The translations under genes were made by a program, and so were the position numbers. A DNA stretch of 64,000 nucleotides from Truepera sp. bin119 (GTDB taxonomy: Bacteria > Deinococcota > Deinococci > Deinococcales > Trueperaceae): the NCBI GenBank assembly GCA_002239005.1, contig MPNL01000013.1, positions 1-64,000 on the forward strand, in the 5' to 3' direction. Below are positions 36,874 through 46,070 of the stretch, in pieces (positions within the stretch are counted from its first letter, which is position 1; every line of letters starts with the position of its first letter). The notes below the pieces were generated by a model. It was not told the origin of the DNA, ran no database searches, and saw only the letters and a list, made by a program, of their open reading frames with translations.

Positions 36874-37235
36874 AATCGCCCCGCCTGATTAGATCCTTCC
36901 AACTCGCTAGCCGGGGCCTGACTCTGGCCTGGAGAGAACAACCGAACTTCCGGACCGAGATCGCCATCGGGGTGGCGGCGCTGGCGCTGGCGCTATGGCT
37001 TGGAACCGGTCTCATCCCGGTACTTATCTGCGCAATGGTAGTCTTGGCGCTCGAACTGATTAACAGCTCACTCGAGGCGGCTGTCGACCTCGCTTCCCCA
37101 GGGGTCGAGCCCCTCGCCAAGCAGGCCAAGGATTACGCAGCCGCCTCCGTACTGATAGCAGCAATTGGTGCCGTGGCTGTGGGCCTGGTCGTCCTCGGAC
37201 CACCTCTTCTTCAGCAGATCCTGGTATGGTTCTAG
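36870..37235 (+). CDS. dgkA: Diacylglycerol/undecaprenol kinase (DgkA family)
   Basis: A 121-residue membrane kinase with three helices that recycles lipid carriers by ATP phosphorylation. The signature ELINSSLEAAVDL and the QAKDYAAASVL segment are those of the Gram-positive type undecaprenol kinases. TTG at 36870 overlaps the ybeY stop (TTGA). The cytidine deaminase gene begins 10 bp before its end. The ybeY-dgkA-cdd order is known from Firmicutes and Deinococcota. Confidence 0.92.
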   Translation: MKSPRLIRSFQLASRGLTLAWREQPNFRTEIAIGVAALALALWLGTGLIPVLICAMVVLALELINSSLEAAVDLASPGVEPLAKQAKDYAAASVLIAAIGAVAVGLVVLGPPLLQQILVWF

Positions 37236-37630
37236 TGGTACCCGAAGACTTACTCGAGGCCGCCAGTGGGGCTCGCGAGAACGCCTACGCGCCGTTCTCT
37301 GGATTTAAGGTCGGGGCCGCCCTGCGAACGGCGTCCGGCCTGATCATCACTGGAGCGAATGTCGAGAACACCTCGTATGGCCTGTCAAGGTGCGCCGAGC
37401 AGTCAGCGGTCACCGCGATGGTTTCTGAGGGCGACCGCTCCTTCTGCGAGATCGTAATCTGCACAGAGGCCGATCCTCCAGTGACACCCTGTGGCGCCTG
37501 CAGGCAGATCCTTCTCGAGTTCTCTCCCGAAGCGGACCTATACACGGTAGGTCTATCGGGGGCTGTCCGTCACTACAGGGTGTGCGACCTGTTACCCGAT
37601 GCCTTCGCCCTCGACCGACATCAAGGGTAG
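37226..37630 (+). CDS. cdd: Cytidine deaminase
   Basis: Zn-dependent deamination of cytidine and deoxycytidine to uridine forms in pyrimidine salvage. The 134-residue length is that of the tetrameric type. Zinc ligands are C56 in RCAEQS, C89 and C92 in PCGACRQ, and E58 is the catalytic proton shuttle. Most tetrameric enzymes have CAER here; the Gln and Ser after Glu look like the dimeric enterobacterial HAEQS motif, a hybrid feature. FSGFKVGAAL is the substrate-site loop. Confidence 0.95.
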   Translation: MVLVVPEDLLEAASGARENAYAPFSGFKVGAALRTASGLIITGANVENTSYGLSRCAEQSAVTAMVSEGDRSFCEIVICTEADPPVTPCGACRQILLEFSPEADLYTVGLSGAVRHYRVCDLLPDAFALDRHQG

Positions 37631-37658
37631 GGGTTCATCTCTCTCACCCGAAGGAGAG

Positions 37659-37664
37659 TATACT
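37659..37664 (+). promoter_or_regulatory. Probable -10 box before the TPR gene
   Basis: TATACT, one mismatch from consensus, ends 4 bp before the ATG at 37669, with AAGGAG just before it at 37651-37656. No good -35 is present at normal spacing (TTCATC at 37634 is 19 bp away). A leaderless transcript starting at about the ATG would result, or the box is fortuitous and translation uses the AAGGAG. Confidence 0.4.
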
Positions 37665-37668
37665 CCGC

Positions 37669-39837
37669 ATGGTTATGAGGATGGCTATTAACGTCAGGAG
37701 CGGGGTTGCCCTGCTTCTGGCGTTAGCCTGTGTGGCGCTGGCTCAGGGGCCGACCCGCATTGTCGTTCTTCCGTTCAGCGAGTCAGCGACCCTGCCAGGC
37801 CTCGGCCTAGGTCTGGCCACCGGCCTCCAACGCAGCCTCAACACCATCGACGGTCTGTACGTCCCTGCAGTAGGAGATGCTGCCCTTTTCGTGCGGCGGG
37901 CCCTGGACGCCGGACTCGACCCGGTCGCGTCCACTGCGAGGACATTCGAGGCAGAGGCCTTGATCAGCGGTCGCGTAGAGGATTCTGGACCCGGGTTTGC
38001 CGTCATCGTCAGCTTCACCGGGTCACGATTCGCTGAGCCGCTCGCGGTTCAAGTCACACCTCGCAGCAATGCCCCGGACGAAATCCTGCTCACCCTACTG
38101 GACCAAGTCATCACAGCCCTGGGGCTCACCCCATCTAGTAGCGATCTTCGAGAGGCTGCAAGGAGCGCCGAGCAGGCTCCCTCACTGCCGAGCCTAGGGC
38201 CGGTAGGACTCGCCATGGCCCGACTCCCGGTAGTGGAGCTTGAGGACCTTGAGGCCGCTGCCCAACTCGATCCAGACTCCAGCTGGGTACTCACTGAGTA
38301 CGCTAGGTCTCTCAGCCTCTCAGGCGAGCAGGGGCCAGCGATCGAAGCATCGATCCGCGCCACAGAACTCCTCCCCACGGACGTGGAGGCGTGGGTGGTG
38401 CGCGGTGCTGTCCACCTTACAACTGGCGACACCCGCCAAGCCGCTTTTGCTTTCACCGAAGCATTGAGGCTGAACCCCGCTCACGCCCTCGCCCTCGCCG
38501 GCATCGCCAGAGCTAGCCTCGACACCCCGGGTCCAGCCGCAGACACCTACGAGGCCGCAATCGAGAGCTCTCCTCGTCTCCTCAACGCCTACCTCGGCCT
38601 AGCGAATCTTCAGGAAGATGACCAGCGCACCCTTCAGGTCCTCAGGCGGGCGGTGGATAACCTTCCCGATTCGATTCAACTCCACCGCAGCTTTCTGGAA
38701 AGGACTGTGCACCTCGGCGATATAGATGGGGCCTTTTCGTACCTCCAACAGACGGTTGAAAATCCTATCGCGGCCTCCCCTGCCACCTTTGCACTCGTCA
38801 ATACTCTTCCGCTCACCAACTCCGAAGCCATCATCGATTTCCTCGAAGGAGGGCTCGACCTCTTCCCCGGCAATCCTACGCTGATCGCTGCGATCGCAGA
38901 GGTTCGGCTTCGTACCGGCGAGTCAGAGCTCGCTGAAGACCTCCTTCGTGCTGCCCTCGCCCAGCTACCTGCCGACCCAGGGCTGACCAACGCGCTGGCC
39001 ATTGCCTTGGCTCAGCAGGGGCGAGTCGAGGAGGCCTTTCTGGCGTTCAGATCGGTCGCAGAGGCCGATGAGGAGTTTCAGGTGAACCTAGCCCAGACCC
39101 TCCTTGAAGCGGGGCAGCCGCGGGCGGCCATCGAGACCCTCGCGGAGATCACCGACCTCCAAGAGGACGCAGTTGCTCTCACCCTGTACGGCATCGCCTT
39201 GGGAAGAATCGGTCGCTTCGCCGAAGCAGATTCTGCCCTCGGCCGCGCCTTGGAACTGAACCCCGACTCCCCCCTCGCTTCTCAGGCCCGGGTGCTGCTC
39301 ACGCAGCAGCGCGAGATCACGGGAGGGGCCACCATCGAACTCTCACAGGAGGCTGCCTCAAATTTCGACAGGGGTCTATTTGCTCTCGATCAGCGCCTCT
39401 GGGTCGACGCCGCCGACGCCTTCGCCCGAGCGATGGAGCTCCAGCCCACCCCCCTTATCGCCTTCTACGAGGCCTATGCCCTCCAACTCACAGGGCGCCA
39501 CCGGGACGCGCTCAGCGGTTATATGCTGGCGGCGGAGGCTTATCCCAACAGCGACATTGTGCTCAACAATCTTGGCTACACCCACCTCCAACTCGGGCGC
39601 TTCGATCTCGCCCTAGAGGCGCTCGAGTACGCTACTGAACTGAACCCAGGAAACGCAAGCGCACTCCTCAATCTCGGGCTCGCCCACTTCAGCCTTCACC
39701 GCTACTGCAAGGCCCTCGAGTTGTGGGACACCGCCACCAGCCTCGACCCGAGTCTGGAGTCGAGTTTGACAGAACTCCGCGCCGCGGCCCGCGAGCGGGC
39801 CAATCCGTGCAGGGGAAGTTCCACAGCGGTAGACTGA
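37669..39837 (+). CDS. Exported TPR-repeat protein with TolB-like N-terminal domain
   Basis: A 722-residue protein. After a signal peptide (hydrophobic core VALLLALACVALA, cleavage near AQ/GP) comes a TolB-like segment RIVVLPFSESATLPGLGLGLA with LISGRVEDSG, as in many proteins that assemble from periplasmic modules. From about residue 190 to the end there are tetratricopeptide repeats (for example ADSALGRALELNPDSPLASQ, NLGYTHLQLGRFDLALEALE, NLGLAHFSLHRYCKALELWD). Such proteins act as scaffolds; no partner can be named. hisC starts 5 bp after its stop. Confidence 0.85.
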   Translation: MVMRMAINVRSGVALLLALACVALAQGPTRIVVLPFSESATLPGLGLGLATGLQRSLNTIDGLYVPAVGDAALFVRRALDAGLDPVASTARTFEAEALISGRVEDSGPGFAVIVSFTGSRFAEPLAVQVTPRSNAPDEILLTLLDQVITALGLTPSSSDLREAARSAEQAPSLPSLGPVGLAMARLPVVELEDLEAAAQLDPDSSWVLTEYARSLSLSGEQGPAIEASIRATELLPTDVEAWVVRGAVHLTTGDTRQAAFAFTEALRLNPAHALALAGIARASLDTPGPAADTYEAAIESSPRLLNAYLGLANLQEDDQRTLQVLRRAVDNLPDSIQLHRSFLERTVHLGDIDGAFSYLQQTVENPIAASPATFALVNTLPLTNSEAIIDFLEGGLDLFPGNPTLIAAIAEVRLRTGESELAEDLLRAALAQLPADPGLTNALAIALAQQGRVEEAFLAFRSVAEADEEFQVNLAQTLLEAGQPRAAIETLAEITDLQEDAVALTLYGIALGRIGRFAEADSALGRALELNPDSPLASQARVLLTQQREITGGATIELSQEAASNFDRGLFALDQRLWVDAADAFARAMELQPTPLIAFYEAYALQLTGRHRDALSGYMLAAEAYPNSDIVLNNLGYTHLQLGRFDLALEALEYATELNPGNASALLNLGLAHFSLHRYCKALELWDTATSLDPSLESSLTELRAAARERANPCRGSSTAVD

Positions 39838-39842
39838 ACCCA

Positions 39843-40904
39843 ATGGCTGTTCGGGATGATATCCAGAATCTCTCCGGCTACCGCTATTCGAGGCGGAAGG
39901 CGCAAACGAAGCTGGATCAGAACGAGTCTCCAGACGATCTCCCTATGAAGGTCAAGGAGGCACTACTCACCCGGTTGGCTGAGATCCCGTTCAACCGCTA
40001 CCCTGAACCCGACGCCCGTCAGCTGCGCCGCCGCATCGCAGCGAAACACGATTGGGAAGAGCCCGGCGTCGTCGTGGCTGGAGGATCGAACGAACTCATC
40101 CGTTCAGCCGTAATCACAGCGGGAATCGGGCGATCTGTCGTCACGGTCAAGCCTACCTTTCCCGTCTACGCAGACCAGGCCCGCATCCTCTCGGCGGAAT
40201 TGATCGAGATCCCTCTCACCGAAACCTTCGAGCTTCCGCTACAGGCTATCGCGGAGGCTCTTGAGGGTCGTAGAGGGGTAGTCTTCATCGCCAACCCGGC
40301 AGCACCTACAGGAAACCTGTTTGGTCGGGAGCAACTCGAGCACCTCGCGCAACGCACGGCGAGGGATTGGATTTTGATCCTCGATGAGGCCTACCACCAG
40401 TTTGCCAGCAGCGACTCCCTCTCCCTCGTAAGGCGCCACCCCCACCTAGTAAGTTTGAGGACGTTTAGCAAAGCATTCGGCCTTGGGGGCGTTCGAGTCG
40501 GATATGGATTCGCCCACCCCGACCTCGCAACCGAGATGAGAAAGACGGTGATGCCCTTCGCCCTATCAGCACTCCAAGTGGCCGCCGCAGAGGCTGCCCT
40601 CGACCTCGATCACTTGGTACGGGAGCGGGTCGAGGCGACCCTTCGCGAGCGCAAGAGGCTCCATCAAGCGCTTGCATCGCTCGGAACCCACCCCTATCCT
40701 TCGGAGACGAACTTTATTCTCTTCCGGGTTCCCGATCCGGAGGCCGTATTCGAAGGACTGGTGCAGCGGGGGGTTCTAGTCCGCAGACAGGACCACCTAG
40801 ACAGCCTCGCGGGGGCGCTGAGGGTCACGGTCGGCCGACCGGAGGAGAACGAGAAGTTCCTTCAGGCGCTAGCGACCGTTCTGGGGGTGAAGGCCGGTGA
40901 CTAG
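39843..40904 (+). CDS. hisC: Histidinol-phosphate aminotransferase
   Basis: PLP-dependent transaminase of histidine synthesis, 353 residues, fold type I. QTKLDQNESP (N-terminal substrate loop), NRYPEPDARQLRRRIA, FIANPAAPTGN and LILDEAYHQFA (the PLP-ring aspartate) are present; the PLP lysine is in SLRTFSKAFGLGGVRVGY. The ATG at 39843 is chosen because upstream text belongs to the TPR gene. hisB overlaps its end by 8 bp. Confidence 0.92.
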   Translation: MAVRDDIQNLSGYRYSRRKAQTKLDQNESPDDLPMKVKEALLTRLAEIPFNRYPEPDARQLRRRIAAKHDWEEPGVVVAGGSNELIRSAVITAGIGRSVVTVKPTFPVYADQARILSAELIEIPLTETFELPLQAIAEALEGRRGVVFIANPAAPTGNLFGREQLEHLAQRTARDWILILDEAYHQFASSDSLSLVRRHPHLVSLRTFSKAFGLGGVRVGYGFAHPDLATEMRKTVMPFALSALQVAAAEAALDLDHLVRERVEATLRERKRLHQALASLGTHPYPSETNFILFRVPDPEAVFEGLVQRGVLVRRQDHLDSLAGALRVTVGRPEENEKFLQALATVLGVKAGD

Positions 40905-41478
40905 AATGGCGTCCGTACAGAGAGAGACCAATGAGACGCAGGTCGAGGTGGACCTCGACCTAGACAGCGGGCCGAACGGCCAGGCCGAAACGGGTCACGG
41001 CTTCCTCAACCACATGCTCGACCAGTTGATCCGGCACGGCCGTTTCACGCTCAACGTGAGTGGCAAAGGGGACCTGCATGTCGACACACACCACCTCGCA
41101 GAGGATATCGGAATCACCCTCGGAGAGGCGTTCCGGTCTGCACTCGGGGCACGCGAGGGTATCGATCGCTTCGCCAGCGCCTGGGCCCCCATGGATGAGA
41201 GCCTCGTGCATGTCGTCATCGACCTCTCCGGTCGACCCTTCCTGGCCTTCGATCCAACCGGTTTCGAGGGGCCAGCTGGTGACTTCACAACCTACCACCT
41301 TAGGGAGTTGCTTCGCGGCTTCGCCAACCACGCGGGGGCCACCGTGCACGTGCGAGTGCTCTCCGGTTCGGAGGCCCATCACGTCTGCGAGGCCGTGGTC
41401 AAGGCGTGGGCCCGGGCACTATATGGGGCGACGCGAGTCACCACCTCTGGGGTGCCATCGACCAAGGGCAGTCTGTAG
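40897..41478 (+). CDS. hisB: Imidazoleglycerol-phosphate dehydratase
   Basis: Mn-dependent dehydratase of histidine synthesis, 193 residues. The metal-binding repeats are clear: GFLNHMLDQL, DTHHLAEDIGITLGEAF, and the second set SEAHHVCEAVVKAWARAL. The N-terminal phosphatase domain of enterobacterial HisB is absent, as usual. GTG at 40897 overlaps the hisC stop; ATG at 40906 is an alternative. The stop codon lies within a 20-bp tandem duplication. Confidence 0.95.
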   Translation: MTRMASVQRETNETQVEVDLDLDSGPNGQAETGHGFLNHMLDQLIRHGRFTLNVSGKGDLHVDTHHLAEDIGITLGEAFRSALGAREGIDRFASAWAPMDESLVHVVIDLSGRPFLAFDPTGFEGPAGDFTTYHLRELLRGFANHAGATVHVRVLSGSEAHHVCEAVVKAWARALYGATRVTTSGVPSTKGSL

Positions 41479-41508
41479 GCCCTAGTTTCAGTCTGTAGGC
41501 CCTAGTTT
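41469..41508. repeat. Perfect 20-bp tandem duplication across the hisB stop
   Basis: The 20 bases CAGTCTGTAGGCCCTAGTTT occur twice in direct succession, 41469-41488 and 41489-41508, with no mismatch. The first copy encodes the last codons and TAG stop of hisB; the second lies in the spacer before hisH. Perfect identity implies a recent event. Confidence 0.9.
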
Positions 41509-41520
41509 AAGGTTGAGGTC

Positions 41521-42153
41521 ATGAAGATTGTCCTTATCGACTACGGAGGGAGCAACCTGCACAGCGTCGCCAAGGCGCTCACAATGGCAGGACTGGGGGC
41601 GCAGCGCTGCTCCGAACCAGATGAGGCGCGCGACGCCGACGCTCTGGTCTTGCCGGGACAGGGGCATTTCCGTCAGGTCATGGAGTCGTTCCTCGAGTCG
41701 GGTTTCGAGCCCGTGGTTCGGTACCACTTAGCTAACCAGCGGCCCTTCTTAGGGATCTGTGTGGGCCTTCAGCTACTCATGGAGGCTTCCGAGGAGGCGC
41801 CGGACCTCCCAGGTCTCGGCCTCCTAAGGGGCACCGTCCGGCGATTCCTCGACCCGAGGGTCAGTATCCCGCAGATGGGTTGGAACCAGATCTTCAGGAG
41901 GGGAGATCCTCCCCTCCTCCGGGGTCTTCCCGACGGGGGATTCGTCTACTTTGCAAACTCCTACTATCCTGACTTCCGAAACCATGACCTTTCAGGAGCT
42001 GTGACCCGCTACGGCAACGTGGAGTTCACTAGCCTAGTGAGTGACGGGAACTTGCACGCTACCCAGTTCCACCCCGAAAAGAGCCAGACGTACGGGCTCA
42101 AGATCCTCCACAACTTCCGCAAGGTCGTTTACGGAGGAGAGTCACAGGCATGA
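41521..42153 (+). CDS. hisH: Imidazole glycerol phosphate synthase, glutaminase subunit
   Basis: Supplies ammonia from glutamine to HisF. Class-I amidotransferase of 210 residues with the nucleophile C80 in FLGICVGLQLL and the His-Glu pair in TQFHPEKSQ. IDYGGSNLHSV at the N-terminus and MGWNQI in the middle are HisH blocks. GAGG lies before the ATG. The partner hisF and also hisA are not in this window. Its stop overlaps the next gene by 4 bp. Confidence 0.94.
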   Translation: MKIVLIDYGGSNLHSVAKALTMAGLGAQRCSEPDEARDADALVLPGQGHFRQVMESFLESGFEPVVRYHLANQRPFLGICVGLQLLMEASEEAPDLPGLGLLRGTVRRFLDPRVSIPQMGWNQIFRRGDPPLLRGLPDGGFVYFANSYYPDFRNHDLSGAVTRYGNVEFTSLVSDGNLHATQFHPEKSQTYGLKILHNFRKVVYGGESQA

Positions 42154-42833
42154 GGGACTCACCGTACCTTCTCTTCACTGCCTTCTCCCTCCTGATCAGC
42201 ACCCTCCTGGGGTTGGCTCAAGCCGATGGGTGGACCATCCAGACGGCTTCGTTCCGCGACTTCAGGCAGGCGACCGAGAAGGTAGAGATCCTGGAGAGTC
42301 TCGGATACGACGCCTACACCGAGTTTGCAATGTCTGGGGGGCACCAGTACGCCAGAGTTCGAGTCGGGTGCTTCCAAACCCTAAGCGGGGCGGAGCAGAT
42401 GGCGAGACACCTCCGCGACGCCGTGACTGCTGAGGCAGTCCCGCAGCTTCTCACGGAGGGGGCAGCCGTCGAAAGTTGCACCTCGGTGACGGTGGGCTTC
42501 CTCAAGCCGCAGAGTTGGTCGATCTTCAACCTGAGTTCGGATCGCGTGGTCTTCGAGGTGGTCGTTGCTGGCCGGGTGGCGTTTGTTCAGCACCGTGAGG
42601 GCCGCTGGTCGGTCCTGCAGAGTGCCCCGACCCCTTCCAGCGAGCAAGGCGACCCGGAGGGTCCCTTCGTGCAGGAGCAGGTCGTAGGGCGACCTTTGGT
42701 AATGCTCCAGCGGGGAGACAGGGTCGTCGCCACCTGCCCCGGCCACCTCCTCTGGCAAAGTGCAGGAGTAGTCGTAGTGGACGACGGTAACGCGATCCTC
42801 TCTTGCCAACCCGGGTCAGTCGCCGCACCATGA
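42150..42833 (+). CDS. Exported SPOR-domain protein
   Basis: A 227-residue protein with a signal peptide (hydrophobic core LLFTAFSLLISTLLGLA) followed by a SPOR domain (about residues 28-100: WTIQTASFRDFRQATEKVEILE and YARVRVGCFQTLSGAEQMARHL). SPOR domains bind glycan strands that lack stem peptides and locate proteins to division or remodelling sites. The C-terminal part (about 110-227) matches nothing I recognise. ATGA overlaps join it to hisH and rapZ. Confidence 0.75.
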   Translation: MRDSPYLLFTAFSLLISTLLGLAQADGWTIQTASFRDFRQATEKVEILESLGYDAYTEFAMSGGHQYARVRVGCFQTLSGAEQMARHLRDAVTAEAVPQLLTEGAAVESCTSVTVGFLKPQSWSIFNLSSDRVVFEVVVAGRVAFVQHREGRWSVLQSAPTPSSEQGDPEGPFVQEQVVGRPLVMLQRGDRVVATCPGHLLWQSAGVVVVDDGNAILSCQPGSVAAP

Positions 42834-43684
42834 AGCGCCTCGTGATCGTCTCGGGCCTCAGCGGAGCAGGAAAGACTACCACCCTCCACACCCTCGAGGA
42901 TCTCGGCTTCTTCGTAGTGGACAACACCCCCCCTAGCCTATGGGGAAACCTGACCGCCACCCTCGTCGGGGGAGGTGTGCAGGCCGTAGCCCTCGCCATC
43001 GACATTCGGGCCGGGCCCTTCCTAGCGGAGGCGGTGGAGGGGATCGCCTCCCTTCGCAAGACCGGGTGGCCCGTGGAGGTGCTATTTCTAGACACCCCCA
43101 ACGAGATCCTTTTGGGTAGATTCAACCTGACCCGGCGCACCCATCCCCTAAATGAGGGAAGCCTCTCCGAAGATCTGGACCGCGAGCGCACAGCCCTGCT
43201 GCCGCTCCGATCTCTAGCGGATACACTCCTGGACACCTCCACCTTGTCAGTGCGGGAGCTGGCGAATCGTATCCAGGACAGGTTCGCCGCTGCTACCCCC
43301 TTCACGCTCCGCCTAGTCTCGTTCGGCTTCAAACGGGGCCTCCCACGAGACGCGGACGTTGTCCTCGACGCGCGCACCCTGCCCAACCCCTTCTACGACC
43401 CCATCCTCTGCTCCCTCTCCGGCACAGATCCTAGGGTCCAGGCCTGCATCTTCTCTCCACAGGGACTGGAATTCTACGGGAACTTGCGGAGTACGGTCCG
43501 CATGCTTGCGGGGCGGGCGGCGAGTTCGGGTCGGCAGGGGTACACGATCGCTATCGGCTGCACGGGTGGCCAACACCGCTCCGTCGCTGTCGCGGACAGG
43601 TTAGGCCACGACCTTGCCAAACACTTCCGTGTGAAGATCGACCATAGGGATCTCGACCTCGCCCTCGCGGAGCACCAGGTATGA
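42830..43684 (+). CDS. rapZ: RapZ/YvcJ family nucleotide-binding protein
   Basis: A 284-residue P-loop protein with Walker [19 protein letters not shown] and the C-terminal [14 protein letters not shown] motif. In Enterobacteria RapZ guides RNase E to the GlmZ small RNA; in Firmicutes the homologue YvcJ is an NTPase of less clear role, and next to yvcK the latter kind of function is likelier. ATG at 42830 overlaps the SPOR gene stop. Confidence 0.93.
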   Translation: MKRLVIVSGLSGAGKTTTLHTLEDLGFFVVDNTPPSLWGNLTATLVGGGVQAVALAIDIRAGPFLAEAVEGIASLRKTGWPVEVLFLDTPNEILLGRFNLTRRTHPLNEGSLSEDLDRERTALLPLRSLADTLLDTSTLSVRELANRIQDRFAAATPFTLRLVSFGFKRGLPRDADVVLDARTLPNPFYDPILCSLSGTDPRVQACIFSPQGLEFYGNLRSTVRMLAGRAASSGRQGYTIAIGCTGGQHRSVAVADRLGHDLAKHFRVKIDHRDLDLALAEHQV

Positions 43685-45018
43685 GCCTACGGGAGCGCCT
43701 CATCCACCTGAACTCTATGCGCCTCTGGCTTACGCCGGGCATGGGCGTAAAACGGCACGTCCTAGTTGCCGGGGTTGGGATGGTGATCCTCATCGGTGGA
43801 GCTATCGCCGGCCTCCTATGGCTCTTCTCGGGGAACCGCCAAGTCCTCTCCGCTCCAATCGAGGCGGTGCTCGTAAGCGACTCCTGGGATCGCCTAGGGA
43901 GCTGGCTATCACTCTTGGTCATCCTTGCGGGACTAGCCACGACCGTAGTGGCGATTCAGCGCCTGAACCGCTCCCTGCTGTCGAACTGGACATCGCACCC
44001 GGAGGATGCGGCGGTCGTGCTACACAGAAGGCTATTACTGGCCAGAGGACCGAGGATTGTCGCCTTTGGAGGTGGGACGGGCCTCTCCAATCTCCTCAGG
44101 GGTCTACGGAATCACACCTCGAACCTCACGGGGGTAGTGACGGTGAGTGACGACGGTGGTTCTTCAGGCAGGCTACGTGCGGCCTTCGACATTCCCGCAC
44201 CCGGAGATCTCACAGACTGCCTCGCAGCACTCTCGGGGAACGAACAGGAACTCGGGCGTCTGCTTGGATACCGATTCCACCGAGGGGGTGAGCTTGAGGG
44301 TCACACCTTCGGGAACCTCCTCATCACAACCCTTGCAGAGGTCGAAGGTGACTTTGGACAGGCGCTGCGGGCTCTCAACACCCTGCTCAATCTGCAAGGT
44401 GCGGTCTACCCGGCCACCTCCGAACCCATATCGCTGGTGGTGCAAAAGGAGAGTGCCGCGTGGGTCGCCGGAGAGAGTCAGGCTCGCTCCGTACCGGGGC
44501 CAATCCGATCGGTAGGACTTCGACCGGAGGCCCCGGAAAGCCTTCCCGAGGTTATTCAGGCGACTCACGAGGCCGACCTCGTGGTCCTCGGCCCCGGGAG
44601 CCTGTTCACCAGTACCCTTCCACCTCTCCTCATTCCCCGTATCCGCTCTACGCTCCACCGCGTGAACGTTCCCATCGTCTACGTCACGAATATCATGACC
44701 GAGGCAGGTGAGACCGACGGATTCAACACCTTTGATCATGTCGAGGCTCTGCACGTCCACCTCGGACGCTATCCAGATCAGGTGCTCGTCAACACTGCAA
44801 TCGTCGACGAACTCCGACAGGAGGCCTACCGCTCCGAGGGCGCCGACGTAGTCCGCCACGACCCAGAGCCATTCTCGAAGGTCGGAATCAGAACCGTTGA
44901 ACTTGACCTCCTCGGTGCAGGCACCTACGCCCAACACGATTCCGACAGGCTCGCTGAGAAGCTGATAGAACTCTCTCAGGAAGGGCGCCTACACCTACAC
45001 CCATCGGGCGCAGCATAG
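43681..45018 (+). CDS. yvcK: YvcK/CofD-like gluconeogenesis factor with N-terminal membrane anchor
   Basis: A 445-residue protein. Two N-terminal membrane helices ([20 protein letters not shown] and [18 protein letters not shown]) precede a CofD-fold domain starting at [20 protein letters not shown] with [14 protein letters not shown] and [10 protein letters not shown]. YvcK binds UDP-sugars and is needed for normal cell shape and growth on gluconeogenic carbon in Bacillus. The membrane-anchored form is seen in Deinococcota and a few other phyla. ATG overlaps the rapZ stop by 4 bp. Confidence 0.92.
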   Translation: MSLRERLIHLNSMRLWLTPGMGVKRHVLVAGVGMVILIGGAIAGLLWLFSGNRQVLSAPIEAVLVSDSWDRLGSWLSLLVILAGLATTVVAIQRLNRSLLSNWTSHPEDAAVVLHRRLLLARGPRIVAFGGGTGLSNLLRGLRNHTSNLTGVVTVSDDGGSSGRLRAAFDIPAPGDLTDCLAALSGNEQELGRLLGYRFHRGGELEGHTFGNLLITTLAEVEGDFGQALRALNTLLNLQGAVYPATSEPISLVVQKESAAWVAGESQARSVPGPIRSVGLRPEAPESLPEVIQATHEADLVVLGPGSLFTSTLPPLLIPRIRSTLHRVNVPIVYVTNIMTEAGETDGFNTFDHVEALHVHLGRYPDQVLVNTAIVDELRQEAYRSEGADVVRHDPEPFSKVGIRTVELDLLGAGTYAQHDSDRLAEKLIELSQEGRLHLHPSGAA

Positions 45019-46008
45019 ATGATCCTCCTCCTGACCCTCGCGAACCTCCTAGTTCTGAACGATCCGATCGGGGACGCACTCGGCGACGGCACGCTGACCC
45101 CCCCAACGGCAGCAGTCCTGGAGACCGTGGGCGGCTTTGACCTTGAGACCGTGGAGGTCCTCGCAGAGGACACGCTCGCCGTTCGTGTAGGGCTCGTCTC
45201 CATCCCGAGCCAACTGACCCTAATCGAGGTATACCTCGACACTCTGAAAGGCGGGGTAAACGCCACCCTTCCGGGATCCGGAATGGTCCTACCCAGCGGA
45301 TCGGGCTGGGAATATGCACTCCAGATTACCCGCGACGGTGCCACGGCATTTTTGGCCTCATCCCCAAATCCCAGGGCCGAAGAGGAAAGTCCGTACGACG
45401 AGTTCCCTGTGGTGATCGACCGGAGCGAGCGGACCTTAACCGTCTGGACCCCATTCGACGCGCCAGAAAGGGTGCAGGTTTATGCCCTTGTCGGGCTGTA
45501 CGACCCCTTCGGGGCTACGCCTTGGCGACCCCTCGCCAGCCAACCGTCGCCGTGGGCCTTCTCTAGCCCCGACGACGCCATCCACCCTGCCGTGGATCTC
45601 CTCGCAGTCAGCGACGCCGCCCAGAGGGCGGCTATCAAGACGGGGACCCTCCCCTCACCTGGCAGTCCACGACAATGGTCATTCTGGATGGTGGTCATGA
45701 TACTGGGACTGCTGCTCGCTCTTTCAGGGGTCGCTCTGAAGGTGCTGCTGCCAGGGTTCGACCCTCCACAGGCAGCGGCAGACAACAAAGTGAGACCCGA
45801 ACTCGCTCTCGGCGGGAGGGAGGGTGCGATCGATACGTATGAGGAGGGGAACATCGAAACAAGAGCCAGGAGAGAGGGAAACCCAAGCGAACTCTTCACT
45901 GCAGGCCGGGCGGATCTATCGGGCGACGCTCCAACCGCCACCGCACCGACGCAAAGGAAAGGAGGCTGGAAGGAGCGAGACCCCGCATCTCGGGGAAGAT
46001 TGGGATAG
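45019..46008 (+). CDS. Glucodextranase-like C-terminal-domain membrane protein
   Basis: A 329-residue protein that starts immediately after yvcK. The N-terminal LLLTLANLLVLNDPIGDALGDG gives a short signal followed by DPIGDxxGDG, the calcium-type start of the glucodextranase-like C-terminal (DOMON-related) domain that runs to about residue 190. One helix (WSFWMVVMILGLLLALSGVALKVL, split by length: WMVVMILGLLLALSG) then anchors it, leaving a charged C-terminal cytoplasmic tail. Carbohydrate or haem binding is possible for this fold; I do not know the ligand. Confidence 0.65.
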   Translation: MILLLTLANLLVLNDPIGDALGDGTLTPPTAAVLETVGGFDLETVEVLAEDTLAVRVGLVSIPSQLTLIEVYLDTLKGGVNATLPGSGMVLPSGSGWEYALQITRDGATAFLASSPNPRAEEESPYDEFPVVIDRSERTLTVWTPFDAPERVQVYALVGLYDPFGATPWRPLASQPSPWAFSSPDDAIHPAVDLLAVSDAAQRAAIKTGTLPSPGSPRQWSFWMVVMILGLLLALSGVALKVLLPGFDPPQAAADNKVRPELALGGREGAIDTYEEGNIETRARREGNPSELFTAGRADLSGDAPTATAPTQRKGGWKERDPASRGRLG

Positions 46009-46070
46009 ATTCGTGAGGAATCAGGCGCCGTCCAGAAGTATACAGAGAGATGATATAGGGGGTAGGTGCC

